From Candidatus Methanomethylicia archaeon (GTDB lineage: Archaea; Thermoproteota; Methanomethylicia; CALHIW01): DNA of 14,756 nt. The position numbers were made by a program, and so were the translations under genes. Shown here piece by piece: positions 6,555 to 13,605 of the stretch (position 1 is the first letter of the stretch; each line of letters starts with the position of its first letter). The notes under the pieces were generated by a model, which saw only the letters and a list, made by a program, of their open reading frames with translations, was not told the DNA's origin and searched no databases. The stretch spans positions 1-14,756 of the forward strand of contig CALHIW010000008.1 in the NCBI GenBank assembly GCA_938030905.1, given 5' to 3'.

Positions 6555-7571
6555 CCTATATTTTATATTCTCAATTCTTCTAGTAGCCACATCTCCACAT
6601 TGACATGGTCTATCAATAAGTCTAGTAATATCCCCAGTTCTATATCTAACTATAGGCATTCCTTCTCTATTAGTAGATGTTAAAACAAGCTCCCCCTCTA
6701 CTCCAGGCTCCAATATCTCCCCCGTATTTGGATCTATTACCTCAGCATATACGTCTACTTCATTAAGATGCATTCCCTCATGTGCTGGGCACTCCATAGC
6801 TACAGTAAACCCCATCTCAGTAATACCGTAATGATCGAATACTTCACATTCCCATATATTTCTAATCTCCTCCCTCATTAAGTCAGTAAATGGATAGAAA
6901 ACACATCCATGAGATATAATTACTGATTTTAACCTAAGTCTTCTAAGTATTGATGGAAAATTCTCTTCACACCACTCACTAAAATAAAAGATATGGAGTG
7001 CAGGGCCAATAAGTATTTGAGGTCTTAAACTTTCCAATGATTGAAGTTGAATCTTAAACTCTAACTCATCCACTACCACTCCTTTACCTCCAGCTTTTCT
7101 CACTGCCTCCTCTAAAATCTGATGAATACCCCACTCAGCCTCTTTAGGAACTGCTATTTGAACAACATCACCTCTATCTAGATTAGCTACTCTAAGCCCG
7201 AACATTGTAGCCTCCACTATATGTATCAATTCATTCTCAGTAAAGAATATTCTCCTCATACCATTAACGTCCTCAACAGTAAATCCTCTTAAAATATCAC
7301 TCTGGGATACACATAGAAACCTATAGGGGTTATCAGCTATATGGCTTGGCAATGTAAATGGAAGCTTAGAGAAATCTTTAAAATCCCTTATTCTATCAGG
7401 TTTAACACCATACTTCCTGTAAAGCTCTCTATAAAATGGGCTTTTCTCATAAACATATTTAACAATATTTTTAAGCTTTAAAAGTAGATATTTTTCCAGT
7501 TTCTCTCTGGTTAACTTATCATCTTGAAGATCCATCCTCATATTGTTTTGAATCCATGAGATTAATGACAT
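6549..7571 (-). CDS. Truncated AMP-dependent ligase-like protein (phenylacetate-CoA ligase family, degenerate)
   Basis: This 340-residue protein has the N-terminal domain of phenylacetate-CoA-ligase-type enzymes: KSPFYRELYRKYGV at about 43-56, an A5 motif HYGITEMG at 247-254, GELVLTS at 293-299 and the A7 motif YRTGD at 310-314, then CQCGD. Two key parts are missing. Where the ATP-gripping SGTTGKP loop should lie (about 98-110) the sequence reads EDVNGMRRI. The protein also ends soon after A7, without the C-terminal lid domain that carries the catalytic lysine. Full-length relatives have about 430 residues. A family of short, unassigned ligase-like proteins annotated DVU_1553-like comes to mind, but needs an HMM check. 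The ATG overlaps the end of the upstream cysteine-rich gene by 10 bases, implying translational coupling. The actual reaction is uncertain. Confidence 0.85.
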   Translation of the reverse strand: MSLISWIQNNMRMDLQDDKLTREKLEKYLLLKLKNIVKYVYEKSPFYRELYRKYGVKPDRIRDFKDFSKLPFTLPSHIADNPYRFLCVSQSDILRGFTVEDVNGMRRIFFTENELIHIVEATMFGLRVANLDRGDVVQIAVPKEAEWGIHQILEEAVRKAGGKGVVVDELEFKIQLQSLESLRPQILIGPALHIFYFSEWCEENFPSILRRLRLKSVIISHGCVFYPFTDLMREEIRNIWECEVFDHYGITEMGFTVAMECPAHEGMHLNEVDVYAEVIDPNTGEILEPGVEGELVLTSTNREGMPIVRYRTGDITRLIDRPCQCGDVATRRIENIKYRL

Positions 7572-7879
7572 GGCCTAAACACAATAGCTATATTTTCTTT
7601 TAAAGCTAATCCAGCTTCAACCTCTATACATTTCAGTATAGCTACCGGTATAATGCATGAAGAGTGGGGAATTACATTCTTTGAAAGCTTCAACACCAAA
7701 TTATCCTCATATCCCCCAATACATTCATTAACATCCACCTTACCTAACAAGCCTCCAAGCGATTTAGCATGCTTACATGAACTTTTAATCTTTACATTAG
7801 CTTCACGATGATTAATCATTGAAACCTCAATTACTGCTTTAAATCTACAGGGACCTGGAGAAACATCAGCAATTACCAT
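7562..7879 (-). CDS. Small cysteine-rich protein, DUF6951-like
   Basis: From the ATG at 7879 the product has 105 residues. A TTG at 7888 would add three. The TATA box predicts a transcript start near 7889, so a leaderless TTG start is possible, but the ATG gives the more typical beginning, with a PGPC motif soon after the start. Cysteines fall in PGPC, SSC, NEC, HSSC, LKC and RPC contexts. The segment HSSCIIPVAILKCIEVEAGL near the C-terminus is what suggests DUF6951 to me, from memory. No membrane segment is seen. The gene overlaps the ligase-like gene by 10 bases on the same strand, so the two products probably act together. The cysteines could bind a metal or cluster or carry an acyl or methyl group. 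Function is unknown. Confidence 0.72.
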   Translation of the reverse strand: MVIADVSPGPCRFKAVIEVSMINHREANVKIKSSCKHAKSLGGLLGKVDVNECIGGYEDNLVLKLSKNVIPHSSCIIPVAILKCIEVEAGLALKENIAIVFRPCH

Positions 7880-7910
7880 ATCAATCAATGTAGTCTAATT
7901 ATGCTGCACC

Positions 7911-7920
7911 TAAATAAAAT
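7911..7920 (-). promoter_or_regulatory. TATA box for the DUF6951-like/ligase-like operon
   Basis: On the minus strand ATTTTATTTA lies about 26 bases before position 7889. It would drive a short or leaderless transcript covering both overlapping genes. The 253-base gap to the upstream DUF2284-type gene supports a separate promoter. That gap also holds a small hairpin, CTCTT-GTTT-AAGAG, at 7990-8003. Confidence 0.4.
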
Positions 7921-8141
7921 TTTCGTGCTGATTCATCTACTCATTTAAGCTTATTGAATATCCCCATTTTATATCTTTTTGACTTGAAGCTCTTGTTTAA
8001 GAGGTCTTGTAGAGCCTAAGTACATCAGCATTATAGTATAGGAAGGAAGCTTCTCAATATATAAAAGACGGTGAAAAATCAGCTATAAAATCTAGGTAGA
8101 GCCGATTATACACCTAACAATAGTTCTATGTTAAATTTAAA

Positions 8142-8711
8142 TTAAACTATTAACACTAATCCATAGGAGGTAACTATATCTGATGTGGATGTATATACTT
8201 TAGATTTATATCCTGCCTTTTCTATGGTTGCTGATACATTTATACCCATGGATTCCATAGCTGGACGAGCGCTTTCTGGATGTCTACATTTTCCAGGTTG
8301 AAGTGTACATTCACTACATAGGAGACATGGCCCCCCAGTCATTGCAAAAGCAAATTGATATCCGGAGAGAAATATTTCCCTCTCCAATTCTGCAGCTATT
8401 TTCTGTACTATTACCATATCCTTAATCGAGTAAATACCATCTTCAAAAACCCTCTTTGATGTTGCTGATGAAAAATGTACTGCAAAAAGTAACCCCAAAT
8501 CATACTCATCAATAATCTTTACAGTCTGCTCTGGAGAGGGGCTAAAGGGAGGGCATGTAAGATAACGTCCATAAAATGGGCAGCCATACTGACACTTAAG
8601 TCTTACTCTATTCTCAACAACTATACAATCAGCATCAATTATTTTCGCATCCGCAGCACCAAGCTTCCTAGCTACTTCACAAAACCTAACAATATCTGTA
8701 TGTGGATTCAT
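8142..8711 (-). CDS. DUF2284-type metal (Fe-S) binding protein
   Basis: The 189-residue protein has the two cysteine groups of DUF2284 proteins. The first is C40-x3-C44-x8-C53, with the typical LTCPPFSPSPEQT context. The second is a ferredoxin-like C129-x2-C132-x2-C135-x6-C142 followed by HPESARPAMESMGI. Both are expected to bind iron-sulphur clusters or another metal. The family is often found beside corrinoid methyltransferase genes and in anaerobes, but its biochemical role is not established. The ATG at 8711 lies about 26 bases after a TATA-like element, so the message is probably leaderless. It is the first minus-strand gene of the central block and diverges from the regulator at 9200. 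Length is normal and nothing is missing. Confidence 0.88.
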   Translation of the reverse strand: MNPHTDIVRFCEVARKLGAADAKIIDADCIVVENRVRLKCQYGCPFYGRYLTCPPFSPSPEQTVKIIDEYDLGLLFAVHFSSATSKRVFEDGIYSIKDMVIVQKIAAELEREIFLSGYQFAFAMTGGPCLLCSECTLQPGKCRHPESARPAMESMGINVSATIEKAGYKSKVYTSTSDIVTSYGLVLIV

Positions 8712-8730
8712 GTATACTACTTCCCCTACT

Positions 8731-8739
8731 CTTAAAAAG
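8731..8739 (-). promoter_or_regulatory. TATA box for the DUF2284-type gene
   Basis: On the minus strand CTTTTTAAG is centred about 26 bases before the ATG at 8711, predicting a leaderless message. Confidence 0.45.
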
Positions 8740-9170
8740 TTTTACTATATTCTTATGGTTGTAATTAATGCCACAGGTCATCCTGATGAGATTTTGGAAT
8801 TTCAACCTTGAACAGGTAGACTGTAGTCCACATATAGTAGCTATGATTTCAAGCATAGGCTTTCCATGGATGTTTATGCTACCTAAGCCACCATACTCTA
8901 CCATGAACCCAAGCCTAATCTTCATCCACAAAGCTTAGATTAGAATCCTCTCAATAATCTATCTAGATCCCGAATCCAGAATAGATAGAGATCTACCCCA
9001 ACAAATGAGATCAAGACTATTAAAACCCCTCTAAGCAAAAACCAGTAGATATGAGTAGACACTATACAGTACTATTCAGCAAGCTGCCTCATAAACATGA
9101 ATCCTCACCCCAAGGAGACTAGGAGAGGCAGTATAAACCTTAACTAAACATGACCATATATTTATAAAAG

Positions 9171-9178
9171 TTTAAATA
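9171..9178 (+). promoter_or_regulatory. TATA box (TTTAAATA) for the regulator gene
   Basis: TTTAAATA preceded by a BRE-like AAAAG is centred about 25 bases before the ATG at 9200, the expected distance to a leaderless transcription start. The same eight bases in the same position precede the GTPase gene at 10556. Confidence 0.6.
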
Positions 9179-9199
9179 TTTTCCTATATAACTTGATAT

Positions 9200-9871
9200 A
9201 TGCTCCCACAACTTAAGTTCTTAGGTATGATTCAATCTCTCTCTAGAAATGTGACAGGTAGGGTTCCCCCATTTTTCTGTGAATACCATGTACTTAAGAC
9301 TTTACTCATACTTCAACAGCAAACCATTAGTAGGGAGCGGTTAGCAGAGAAGCTATGTATTGGCGAGTCTTCTACACGGACATTGATCAATAGATTAAAG
9401 AAATACAGACTAATATCTACATCTAGAAGAGATGGATGCTCACTAACAGATTTTGGAAGACAGGTAGTTGATGAATTTAAAAAAATCGTACCGAAAATAA
9501 TCCTTAATACTAATTTGAAGAAGTTATGTTTAGATTATTTTAATGCAGGATTATTGATGAAAAACTTTCCAGTTTACGATAAAACTAGAATTATATTGCA
9601 AATTAGAGATCTTGTAATTCGGAATGGAGGTAATGCTGCTCTCATTCTACAGGCAACAGTAAATGGTATTATTATTCCTCCAATAGGTGTTGATGATGAT
9701 GCATATGAGGATTTGAAGAGAATTAAAGAGATTTTAAAGCCAGACAAGGATGATTTAATTATTCTATCTTTTGCTCAAACACAATATGAAGCCGAGAAAT
9801 CATTACTTATGGCGTTAATTACATTTTTAAATAACCATGTTAAAGGAAACTACAACTCTATCAATTTATAA
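9200..9871 (+). CDS. Winged-helix transcription regulator, DUF4443-like
   Basis: The 223-residue protein begins with a winged helix-turn-helix at about 28-92. YHVLKTLLIL is the first helix, SRERLAEKLCIG the second, SSTRTLINRLKKYRLI the recognition helix, and STSRRDGCSLTDFGRQ the wing with the typical LTDFG end. A second domain follows from about 125 to 215, with RNGGNAALILQATVNG and a final helical block (SFAQTQYEAEKSLLMAL) of the kind assigned to DUF4443 in archaea, probably a ligand- or partner-sensing domain. Start choice is firm, since ATG lies at the predicted leaderless start. It is transcribed away from the DUF2284-type gene and could regulate the divergent pair or the GTPase operon downstream. 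The effector is not known. Confidence 0.78.
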   Translation: MLPQLKFLGMIQSLSRNVTGRVPPFFCEYHVLKTLLILQQQTISRERLAEKLCIGESSTRTLINRLKKYRLISTSRRDGCSLTDFGRQVVDEFKKIVPKIILNTNLKKLCLDYFNAGLLMKNFPVYDKTRIILQIRDLVIRNGGNAALILQATVNGIIIPPIGVDDDAYEDLKRIKEILKPDKDDLIILSFAQTQYEAEKSLLMALITFLNNHVKGNYNSINL

Positions 9872-10308
9872 TTTGATGATTAGGATCTACTAGAGTATTT
9901 AGGTAATTCCGTAGGTTATACTCTTAGTTTATATATTCTAATGATTATGGATTGCCAAATTATTTAGGGTACTTATGGTGGCAACTCTAAATTTAAGTTG
10001 AACCTTGATTTAGATTAAGCCATAACTTCGATATAATACTACTATACCATAGATTTAAATGTGGTGGCTTTAAGGTATATAAGTTTTATCTTAAGTGGTT
10101 GTAGTGAGCTACAATTCTCTACAATGCTTAAGACTTCCCTCAGGAAAGACTCAGATGCGGGGGGTCCTCATCGTCATAGATATGAGTTCATTCCCCCAAC
10201 ACCTAGGCCAAGTAGACCCAGTAGTACTGACAATTAACCTTGACATTGACTCCACTAATAACAGCTAGCCTCTAAGTCTACTCTTAAGCCATTTTTATTC
10301 CTAACTTG

Positions 10309-10359
10309 ATAGTTCTCCAGATAGTTGCCCTGAGATCTGCAGAACTTCGAGAGAACTAT
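10309..10359. repeat. Nested inverted repeat (possible structured RNA)
   Basis: A perfect 9-base outer pair, ATAGTTCTC at 10309-10317 with GAGAACTAT at 10351-10359, directly abuts an inner 5-base pair, CAGAT at 10318-10322 with ATCTG at 10335-10339. An 11-base bulge lies on the right side. It sits mid-gap, far from either neighbouring gene, so it is not an obvious terminator. Chance is possible but a stem this long is uncommon. Confidence 0.4.
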
Positions 10360-10527
10360 AACTGTCTCCCTCAACGGGGTCTGAGAATACATAGCTAAAA
10401 ATCCAGAACCTTAAATTCAAGAAACTCCCTCTTAAACAATTTCCTCAATCAGAGTCTTACTGAATATGAAAGCCCCATGGCTGAAACTCCTCTTAAGTTG
10501 CTAAATCCTATGTATTCTAACACAATG

Positions 10528-10535
10528 TTTAAATA
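10528..10535 (+). promoter_or_regulatory. TATA box (TTTAAATA) for the GTPase operon
   Basis: TTTAAATA in the context AATGTTTAAATATTA is centred about 25 bases before the ATG at 10556. It is identical in core sequence and spacing to the element before the regulator at 9200. Confidence 0.6.
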
Positions 10536-10555
10536 TTACACTGTTATAAAGCTTT

Positions 10556-11146
10556 ATGGAAATTATTCAGATAGCTGGATTTCTAGGATCTGGAAAGACA
10601 ACAACCATACTAGCTCTTGCTAGAAAGCTAACAGATAAAGGATATAAAGTTTCAGTAATTGTTAATGAAATCGGTGATATAGTAATTGATGGTAAGGTCA
10701 TGGAGATATTAGGTATTAAGGTTAAGAAGGTTTTCGGAGGATGTATTTGCTGTGAGCTTGCTATCAATTTAGCTCAAACAATAAAAATTCTTAAAGATGA
10801 GTACAATCCCGACATAGTACTAATAGAGCCAACAGGTTTAGCTTCACCAAACCAGGTGAAGGAATCTATTAAGATGTTAAAGGTAAATATTAAATCCATA
10901 GTTACACTTGTAGATATATCGTTAATTGATGAATTCCTATATGATGAGCAGTTAAGAGAAATAATTATGATGCAAATAAAAGATGCTGATATATTAGCTA
11001 TCAATAAGATAGACATGGTTAAGAATGAATTACTACTAAAATATGAAGAAATACTTAAATTCATAAATCCATCAGCAAAGCCAATTAGAATATCAGCGCT
11101 TAAAAATATTGGTATCGATGAGTTAATCAACATTTTAGGCGTATAG
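10556..11146 (+). CDS. CobW/HypB/UreG-type GTPase (COG0523-like G3E metallochaperone)
   Basis: The 196-residue product is a G3E-class P-loop GTPase. It shows the Walker A GFLGSGKT at 8-15, an NEIGD switch region at 37-41, the metal-binding GGCICC at 61-66 (C63, C65, C66, the CxCC signature of COG0523/CobW), the Walker-B-like IEPTG at 90-94 and the guanine-specificity NKID at 150-153. These enzymes deliver or insert Zn, Co, Ni or Fe using GTP. Only the GTPase domain is present. The separate C-terminal domain of full-length CobW proteins (over 300 residues) is absent, so a partner may supply that role. The next gene starts one base after the stop and is a candidate. In this context, cobalt for the corrinoid or zinc for the UroD-like methyltransferase are plausible cargos. 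This is inference. Confidence 0.9.
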   Translation: MEIIQIAGFLGSGKTTTILALARKLTDKGYKVSVIVNEIGDIVIDGKVMEILGIKVKKVFGGCICCELAINLAQTIKILKDEYNPDIVLIEPTGLASPNQVKESIKMLKVNIKSIVTLVDISLIDEFLYDEQLREIIMMQIKDADILAINKIDMVKNELLLKYEEILKFINPSAKPIRISALKNIGIDELINILGV

Positions 11147-11147
11147 T

Positions 11148-11525
11148 ATGGATAAGCATCATGAATTCGATTTTCTTGGGCAAACCATCAAAATTACATT
11201 TAGAGAAAAGGTAGATAAATCCTTAATAGAAGGATTTATTTGGGAAATTATGAATAAAATAAGTAGCATATATGATTTTGCAAGAGTGAAACTAATTTTT
11301 GAATGTGAAAACGGATACATGAAAGCAGATTTGATAATTATAGCAGGAAGAAATCAACTCAATTTCGAGTCTAAGATTAATAATGGAATTAATAGTGGTA
11401 AACTAATAATGAGCATCATTGTGAGGAAAACTACAAATAGCAGTAACTATAAACATCTTTTAAACATTATTAACGAGATAAAGGAAAGCATTAAAGAAAT
11501 TGAGGAAATAACCATATTACTGTAG
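11148..11525 (+). CDS. Hypothetical protein co-translated with the GTPase
   Basis: The 125-residue product is not recognised. It starts one base after the GTPase stop, so the two are almost certainly co-transcribed and translationally coupled. It opens with a beta-rich segment (HEFDFLGQTIKITF), then alternating helix and strand, and closes with a charged helix (IINEIKESIKEIEEI). It has one cysteine (about residue 53), one histidine pair near the start, and no membrane segment or signal peptide. High lysine, isoleucine and asparagine content matches the AT-rich genome. It may serve as the missing second domain or cargo adaptor of the short GTPase. It cannot be a metal ribbon, because it lacks cysteine pairs. 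Confidence 0.65.
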   Translation: MDKHHEFDFLGQTIKITFREKVDKSLIEGFIWEIMNKISSIYDFARVKLIFECENGYMKADLIIIAGRNQLNFESKINNGINSGKLIMSIIVRKTTNSSNYKHLLNIINEIKESIKEIEEITILL

Positions 11526-11749
11526 TTGTTGTATCTCTATAAACCATAGTTTATTCAACATTCTACCAATTAATCAAAGTTCTAGACAGTGTTCCTTACT
11601 TGTTTGTTCTACTCTTCAACAAAATTGTTGTAGCTACTAACATATAGCTATTTAGATTTCCATTAATGTTTGAGCTAGTTTATACTTTTAATTTTCTACA
11701 TGTTAAATGCTGTTGATGTGGGGGTGGTTAAGCATTGGGAGATTAATAA

Positions 11750-11963
11750 TTTATGGAAAGATTTAGAAGGAGATTTATTGCTCCCTAAATACTTCAACAT
11801 ATACTTCCTAAAGGGCTAGGATGGCTAGGAAGTGGTTGATGATGTGGAAATCCTACTACAACCATGTAAGATACTATATGGCTACCAAGGAGCTCTTATA
11901 CAACTCAATACTAAAATCAAGTAAAATGCTTAAACCCATAATGAAGACTCAAGTTAACAGTAT
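11750..11963. repeat. Diverged dispersed repeat, copy B
   Basis: This is the partner of 5040-5253, in the same orientation and of about the same length. The landmarks in order are ATGGAAAGATTTAG, AAATACTTCAACATATACT, ATGGCT, AAGATACTATATGGCTACC, AAAATGCTTAA and AAGTTAACAG. It ends about 47 bases before the UroD-like methyltransferase start, a position parallel to copy A before the radical SAM gene. The copy is full of stops in all frames on the minus strand. Confidence 0.5.
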
Positions 11964-11982
11964 CGGGTAACTTATCCAAAAA

Positions 11983-11991
11983 TTATATAAA
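11983..11991 (+). promoter_or_regulatory. TATA box for the UroD-like methyltransferase operon
   Basis: TTATATAAA lies about 23 bases upstream of the ATG at 12010, measured from its centre, consistent with a leaderless or near-leaderless message starting at 12010 or at the in-frame ATG at 12019. Confidence 0.55.
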
Positions 11992-12009
11992 TTATTATAA
12001 GTATTATTT

Positions 12010-13131
12010 ATGGGAATTATGAGTGAGCTTTTCCCCTCAACAGATATGAAATGGCATGCTAATGCAACTAAACGCTTTGCATCACCCTTTGTAGGTGTTC
12101 CTCATGATAGGATTGATGTAGATCCAATAGTTTTAGCCCATGTAGCTACCCTGTTTGGATATACTATAAAGGACTTCTACACAAAGCCTGAACTTGCTAT
12201 GAGACTTGTTGCATATGCTAATGAGTTTTACGATCTCTTACCAGTAACTCACTGGTTCTATTCAAATGTTTGGATAGATTCTCTTGGAGCTAAGCTTGAA
12301 CCTACTGAAACACTACCATATATTGTTATGGAGCCCCGTCCAATTCAAACACCGGAGGATATTGATAAGCTTCATGTCCCTGATGTTAATGAAGTTTCTA
12401 AAAGTATGTGTGCCCAACTATTCTTTAGAGCTTATGATTATGTTACGCAAAATATTCCACATATGTTTGTACCTATAGCCTTTGCCTTCTGCCTATTTGG
12501 AATGGCTGCTGAGCTTGTAGGTCCTGAGAAATTTATTATATGGACACGTAGACAGCCTAAGCTATGCCATAAATTATTGGAGAAGGTTACTGAAACATCA
12601 GCTAATGGAGCTATAGCTATTGCTAATAAATATGGATTTGCTATGCTAGTTATGGGATCTGTACTTGCAACCTCATCAGTTCTCTCACCGAAAGGTATTA
12701 AGGAGTTTTCATTTGACTACCATATGAAGTATATTAGGAAGGCCTTTAAGGGAGGTGCTGGACCGCAGTTATGGTATCATCTATGTGGTGACCACTCAAG
12801 AGACTGGCCTATATGGAAGGATATAATAGTATCCCCATTTACAGTCCTACATATAGGATACTATGAGGATAAGCCATTCCCAGGTGATCTTATGAAGAAG
12901 GAGTTTGGAGATAAATTAACAATAATGGTTTCTGTAGATACAAAGATTATGGTGGAACCAAACTTTAATAGGGTTTATGAGCAGGCTAAGAATCAGCTTC
13001 TTGCAGCTAGAGACTCCCCGAGAGGATGTATACTTGGGACAGCGTGTGAAACACCTGTTCCAACAAATCCTGGAAACATATTTGCACTTGTAAAGGCAGC
13101 TCGTGATTTTGGAACATATGGAACATGGTAG
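12010..13131 (+). CDS. UroD-fold zinc methyltransferase (MtaA/MtbA/CmuA-type, methylcobamide-dependent)
   Basis: The 373-residue protein belongs to the uroporphyrinogen-decarboxylase superfamily branch that moves methyl groups to or from corrinoid proteins. The zinc site is visible as H257-x-C259 (WYHLCGDH) with C346 in GTACETPVPTNPGNI, the HxCxnC pattern of MtaA, MtbA and CmuA. The LSPKGIKEFSFDYHMKYI block at about 225-242 is also typical. True decarboxylases lack this Zn triad. Start is the ATG at 12010, with a second in-frame ATG at 12019 equally compatible with the promoter. The gene is first of an operon with the four-cysteine protein, whose reading frame follows directly after the TAG. 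It probably works with the corrinoid protein at 131, either as acceptor-side enzyme (to a thiol or pterin) or as the substrate methyltransferase. Sequence alone does not decide. Confidence 0.92.
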   Translation: MGIMSELFPSTDMKWHANATKRFASPFVGVPHDRIDVDPIVLAHVATLFGYTIKDFYTKPELAMRLVAYANEFYDLLPVTHWFYSNVWIDSLGAKLEPTETLPYIVMEPRPIQTPEDIDKLHVPDVNEVSKSMCAQLFFRAYDYVTQNIPHMFVPIAFAFCLFGMAAELVGPEKFIIWTRRQPKLCHKLLEKVTETSANGAIAIANKYGFAMLVMGSVLATSSVLSPKGIKEFSFDYHMKYIRKAFKGGAGPQLWYHLCGDHSRDWPIWKDIIVSPFTVLHIGYYEDKPFPGDLMKKEFGDKLTIMVSVDTKIMVEPNFNRVYEQAKNQLLAARDSPRGCILGTACETPVPTNPGNIFALVKAARDFGTYGTW

Positions 13132-13136
13132 GTGGT
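13131..13136 (+). promoter_or_regulatory. Shine-Dalgarno-like GGTGGT before the second gene
   Basis: GGTGGT overlaps the last base of the methyltransferase stop and ends 4 bases before ATG at 13141. It favours that ATG over the GTG at 13132, which is itself part of the element. Confidence 0.45.
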
Positions 13137-13140
13137 ATTA

Positions 13141-13605
13141 ATGGTTATTGAAGTTGTTATTTTAAAAGATGTTGAAAAAACCCTATCTGAAAGAGGAATA
13201 TCAGTAGATAATGTAAGGGAGGTTATTGAACATGGAGAAACAACAGGGGAAAAGATATATTTACCAGCTGAAAACAAGTTTCTAGCAAAGAAAGTAATAG
13301 GGAAAGCCACATTCTACACCATGTACTCACCATTAGAGGGTAAGTTTACATTACATTCAGCCTATGCACATAGAATGTCCATGAAGGAACCTATAACTAT
13401 TGTAACAGCTGAAACTACAGATTGGGTATGCTATAAATGTAATGAGAAGCTCGTCCGCTCCAACATAGATATGGAGTATTTAGGAATTACTAGGGCTGCT
13501 CCGGGAATATCATGTCCTAAATGTAAGTTAAGCTTTATAGAGGAATATGTAGCAGGGAAAACACTAGTTGTTGCTGAAAGCCTACTTGAGAAGAAACGTG
13601 CATAA
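13141..13605 (+). CDS. Small redox/zinc-ribbon partner protein of UroD-type methyltransferase (DUF7479/DVU_1557-like)
   Basis: From the ATG at 13141 the protein has 154 residues. A GTG at 13132 would add three. Residues 1-85 form an alpha/beta domain containing VREVIEHGETTGEK and ending in SAYAHRMSM. Residues 95-150 form a four-cysteine module: C97-x2-C100 (VCYKC), MEYLG at 111-115, C125-x2-C128 (SCPKC), then a final helix. Small proteins with this CYKC...CPKC layout, annotated as redox proteins of the CLJU_RS11820 or DVU_1557 type, are known next to anaerobic methyltransferase and redox enzyme genes. I assign this from memory of the pattern. It is tightly coupled to the UroD-like gene (9 bases between stop and ATG), so a role in the same reaction, such as electron transfer or zinc handling, is likely. 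The biochemical function is not established. Confidence 0.8.
   Translation: MVIEVVILKDVEKTLSERGISVDNVREVIEHGETTGEKIYLPAENKFLAKKVIGKATFYTMYSPLEGKFTLHSAYAHRMSMKEPITIVTAETTDWVCYKCNEKLVRSNIDMEYLGITRAAPGISCPKCKLSFIEEYVAGKTLVVAESLLEKKRA

Larger units (their letters stand above)
8712..9199. other. Divergent intergenic region of about 490 bases
   Basis: It holds the minus-strand promoter of the DUF2284-type gene at its left end and the plus-strand promoter of the regulator at its right end. Between them, minus-strand open stretches occur (one of about 30 hydrophobic codons around 8950-9045 ending in a stop), but none is recognisable. A possible RNA hairpin pairs AGCATA (8852-8857) with TATGCT (8875-8880). 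The region could include operators for the divergent winged-helix regulator, but I see no clear dyad next to either TATA box. Confidence 0.4.
9872..10555. other. Intergenic region of about 680 bases with hairpins
   Basis: No convincing gene is present. A frame of 38 codons from ATG at about 10155 ends in TAG and has no recognisable character. Two inverted repeats occur. TTGTAG/CTACAA flanks TGAG at 10099-10114. A larger nested structure at 10309-10359 is listed separately. A TATA-like GGTATATAAG at about 10074-10083 might drive an untranslated RNA across this stretch. The right end carries the promoter of the GTPase gene. Confidence 0.4.
11526..12009. other. Intergenic region of about 480 bases with a diverged repeat
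   Basis: No intact gene is visible. An open stretch of about 37 codons at 11706-11817 ends in a stop, and an overlapping 49-codon frame starts at 11821. Both lie largely in repeat copy B and look like decay products. The right end holds the TATA box of the methyltransferase operon. The left 180 bases show nothing recognisable. Confidence 0.45.

Noticed and set aside
8686..8931. 81-codon minus-strand frame upstream of the DUF2284-type gene
   Set aside because: It overlaps the start and TATA box of a well-supported gene and resembles no family I know.
11821..11970. 49-codon frame starting with ATG inside repeat copy B
   Set aside because: The corresponding frame in copy A has several stops. 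It runs into the promoter of the methyltransferase gene and lacks a ribosome site.
12284..12478. 64-codon frame inside the UroD-like methyltransferase
   Set aside because: It is a shadow frame within a clear full-length gene.
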